DNA of 64,000 bases from Roseburia sp. AF12-17LB (lineage in GTDB: Bacteria > Bacillota > Clostridia > Lachnospirales > Lachnospiraceae). The notes below the pieces were generated by a model. It saw only the letters and a program-made list of their open reading frames with translations, had not been told where the DNA came from and did no database searches. The stretch covers positions 1 to 64,000 of the forward strand of contig NZ_QUHR01000002.1 of assembly GCF_003479605.1 (NCBI RefSeq), in the 5' to 3' direction. The first letter of the stretch is position 1. Each line of letters opens with the position of its first letter. Below are positions 63,095 to 64,000 of the stretch, piece by piece. The translations under genes were made by a program, and so were the position numbers.

Positions 63095-64000
63095 ATGGAA
63101 TTACAGGAATTAGGTAAGAGAGCAAAAGCAGCAGAAGTCATCATGCGGAATATGGGCATGAAAGAAAAAGAAAAGATTTTGCTTGAAGTTGCAGAACATT
63201 TAGTAGAAGATACCGATGCTATTTTAGCAGCAAACCAGAAGGATATGGATGCAGGAAGAGAAGCCGGAATGCATCAGGGACTTTTAGACCGTCTGATGTT
63301 AAATAAAGAGCGTATTGCACAGATGGCAGAAGGAATCCGCCAGGTAGCAGAATTAGAAGATCCGGTAGGAGAGGTCCTTTCCATGAAACAGCGCCCGAAT
63401 GGACTTATGATTGGAAAGAAGCGTGTACCATTAGGTGTCATTGGAATTATTTATGAATCACGTCCAAATGTAACAGCAGATGCCTTTGCTTTGTGCTTTA
63501 AAACTGGAAATACCGTGATTTTAAAAGGTGGAAGTGATGCCATTCATTCCAATATGGCAATCGTAAAGAGCATCAATGAAACTTTAAGTAATAACCAGCT
63601 GCCGGAAGGAGTGCTTTCTTTAATCGAAGATACCAGCCGGGAAACTGCTACTGCATTTATGAAAATGAATGAGTATGTGGATGTACTGATTCCAAGAGGT
63701 GGCTCCGGACTGATTCGTGCTGTGGTAGCCAATGCTACAATTCCGGTGATTGAGACCGGTACCGGTAACTGCCACATTTATGTGGATGAAACCGCAGACC
63801 TTGATATGGCGGTGAATATCATTAATAATGCCAAAACACAGCGCATCGGTGTATGTAATGCCTGTGAATCTTTAGTGCTGCATGAGAGCATCGTAGATGA
63901 ACTGATGCCACGCCTTTCTGCAAAATTATCCGAAAGCCATGTAGAAATCCGTGGGGATGAGCGGGTTCAGAAAGCTACAAAAGATGCAGTGGCTGCAACA
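63095..64000 (+). CDS. proA: gamma-glutamyl phosphate reductase (partial, runs off window)
   Basis: ProA reduces gamma-glutamyl phosphate to glutamate semialdehyde, the second step of proline synthesis. The ATG at 63095 follows GCAGGAGGG. The 302 codons in the window (of about 415 expected) show RVPLGVIGIIYESRPNVTAD, LKGGSDAIHSN, LIPRGGSGLIRAVV and the catalytic Cys region GVCNACESLVLH. The C-terminal part lies outside the window. It ends the proB-DUF896-cyclo-ligase-proA cluster as seen here. Confidence 0.96.
   Translation, partial: MELQELGKRAKAAEVIMRNMGMKEKEKILLEVAEHLVEDTDAILAANQKDMDAGREAGMHQGLLDRLMLNKERIAQMAEGIRQVAELEDPVGEVLSMKQRPNGLMIGKKRVPLGVIGIIYESRPNVTADAFALCFKTGNTVILKGGSDAIHSNMAIVKSINETLSNNQLPEGVLSLIEDTSRETATAFMKMNEYVDVLIPRGGSGLIRAVVANATIPVIETGTGNCHIYVDETADLDMAVNIINNAKTQRIGVCNACESLVLHESIVDELMPRLSAKLSESHVEIRGDERVQKATKDAVAAT

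Overview
The window looks like a chromosome segment of a spore-forming, anaerobic, low-to-moderate GC Firmicute, most likely a gut Lachnospiraceae. The evidence is spoIVA, a complete Rnf operon with an ApbE flavin transferase, a Na+-pumping decarboxylase operon, a maltodextrin/pullulan system, near-universal AGGAGG ribosome binding sites, and ispH coupled to an S1-domain gene. The genus is not resolved from sequence alone.

Layout. 1-3000: the end of an unknown gene, a short repeat, a ClC chloride channel, a class II aldolase and a small cysteine-motif protein. 3000-9950: a maltodextrin operon (binding protein, two permeases, LacI regulator, malQ; no ATPase gene) followed by a lipid kinase. 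9950-13510: spoIVA, whose Shine-Dalgarno is buried in a perfect 10-bp inverted repeat, then a convergent AraC regulator and galE. 13590-17010: tRNA-Glu followed by an AT-rich accessory island. The island holds a SLATT-type membrane protein, a 1-kb gene-poor stretch, and a two-gene unit of an RNase III with two dsRNA-binding domains plus a 59-residue repeat protein. 17150-19870: a cell-surface pullulanase whose promoter carries a site resembling the one at the maltodextrin promoter. 20010-32560: the conserved rimP-nusA-rnpM-ylxQ-infB-rbfA-nrnA-truB-ribF cluster, an NlpC/P60 hydrolase, rpsO and pnp. 32800-40410: an intracellular subtilase, cardiolipin synthase, two D,D-carboxypeptidases, a metallophosphoesterase and scpAB. 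40550-45720: a Na+-decarboxylase operon with two carboxyltransferase types. 45960-52300: PilZ protein, RpiR regulator, flavoprotein, cmk, ispH, S1 protein, CheR. 52420-61260: YprB-like nuclease, rnfCDGEAB, MATE pump, apbE. 61440-64000: proB, a ynzC-like gene, a 5-formyl-THF cyclo-ligase and the start of proA.

Working together: PulA at the surface releases maltodextrins, the binding protein and permeases import them, MalQ rearranges them, and the LacI protein probably controls import and perhaps pulA. Rnf and the decarboxylase both couple cytoplasmic chemistry to ion export; ApbE should attach FMN to RnfD and RnfG. The most likely place for an undescribed system is the tRNA-Glu island at 13.6-17.0 kb. 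Its RNase III has all expected catalytic acids and belongs to a unit separate from the housekeeping genes. Whether the SLATT protein and the RNase III act together cannot be decided from this window.
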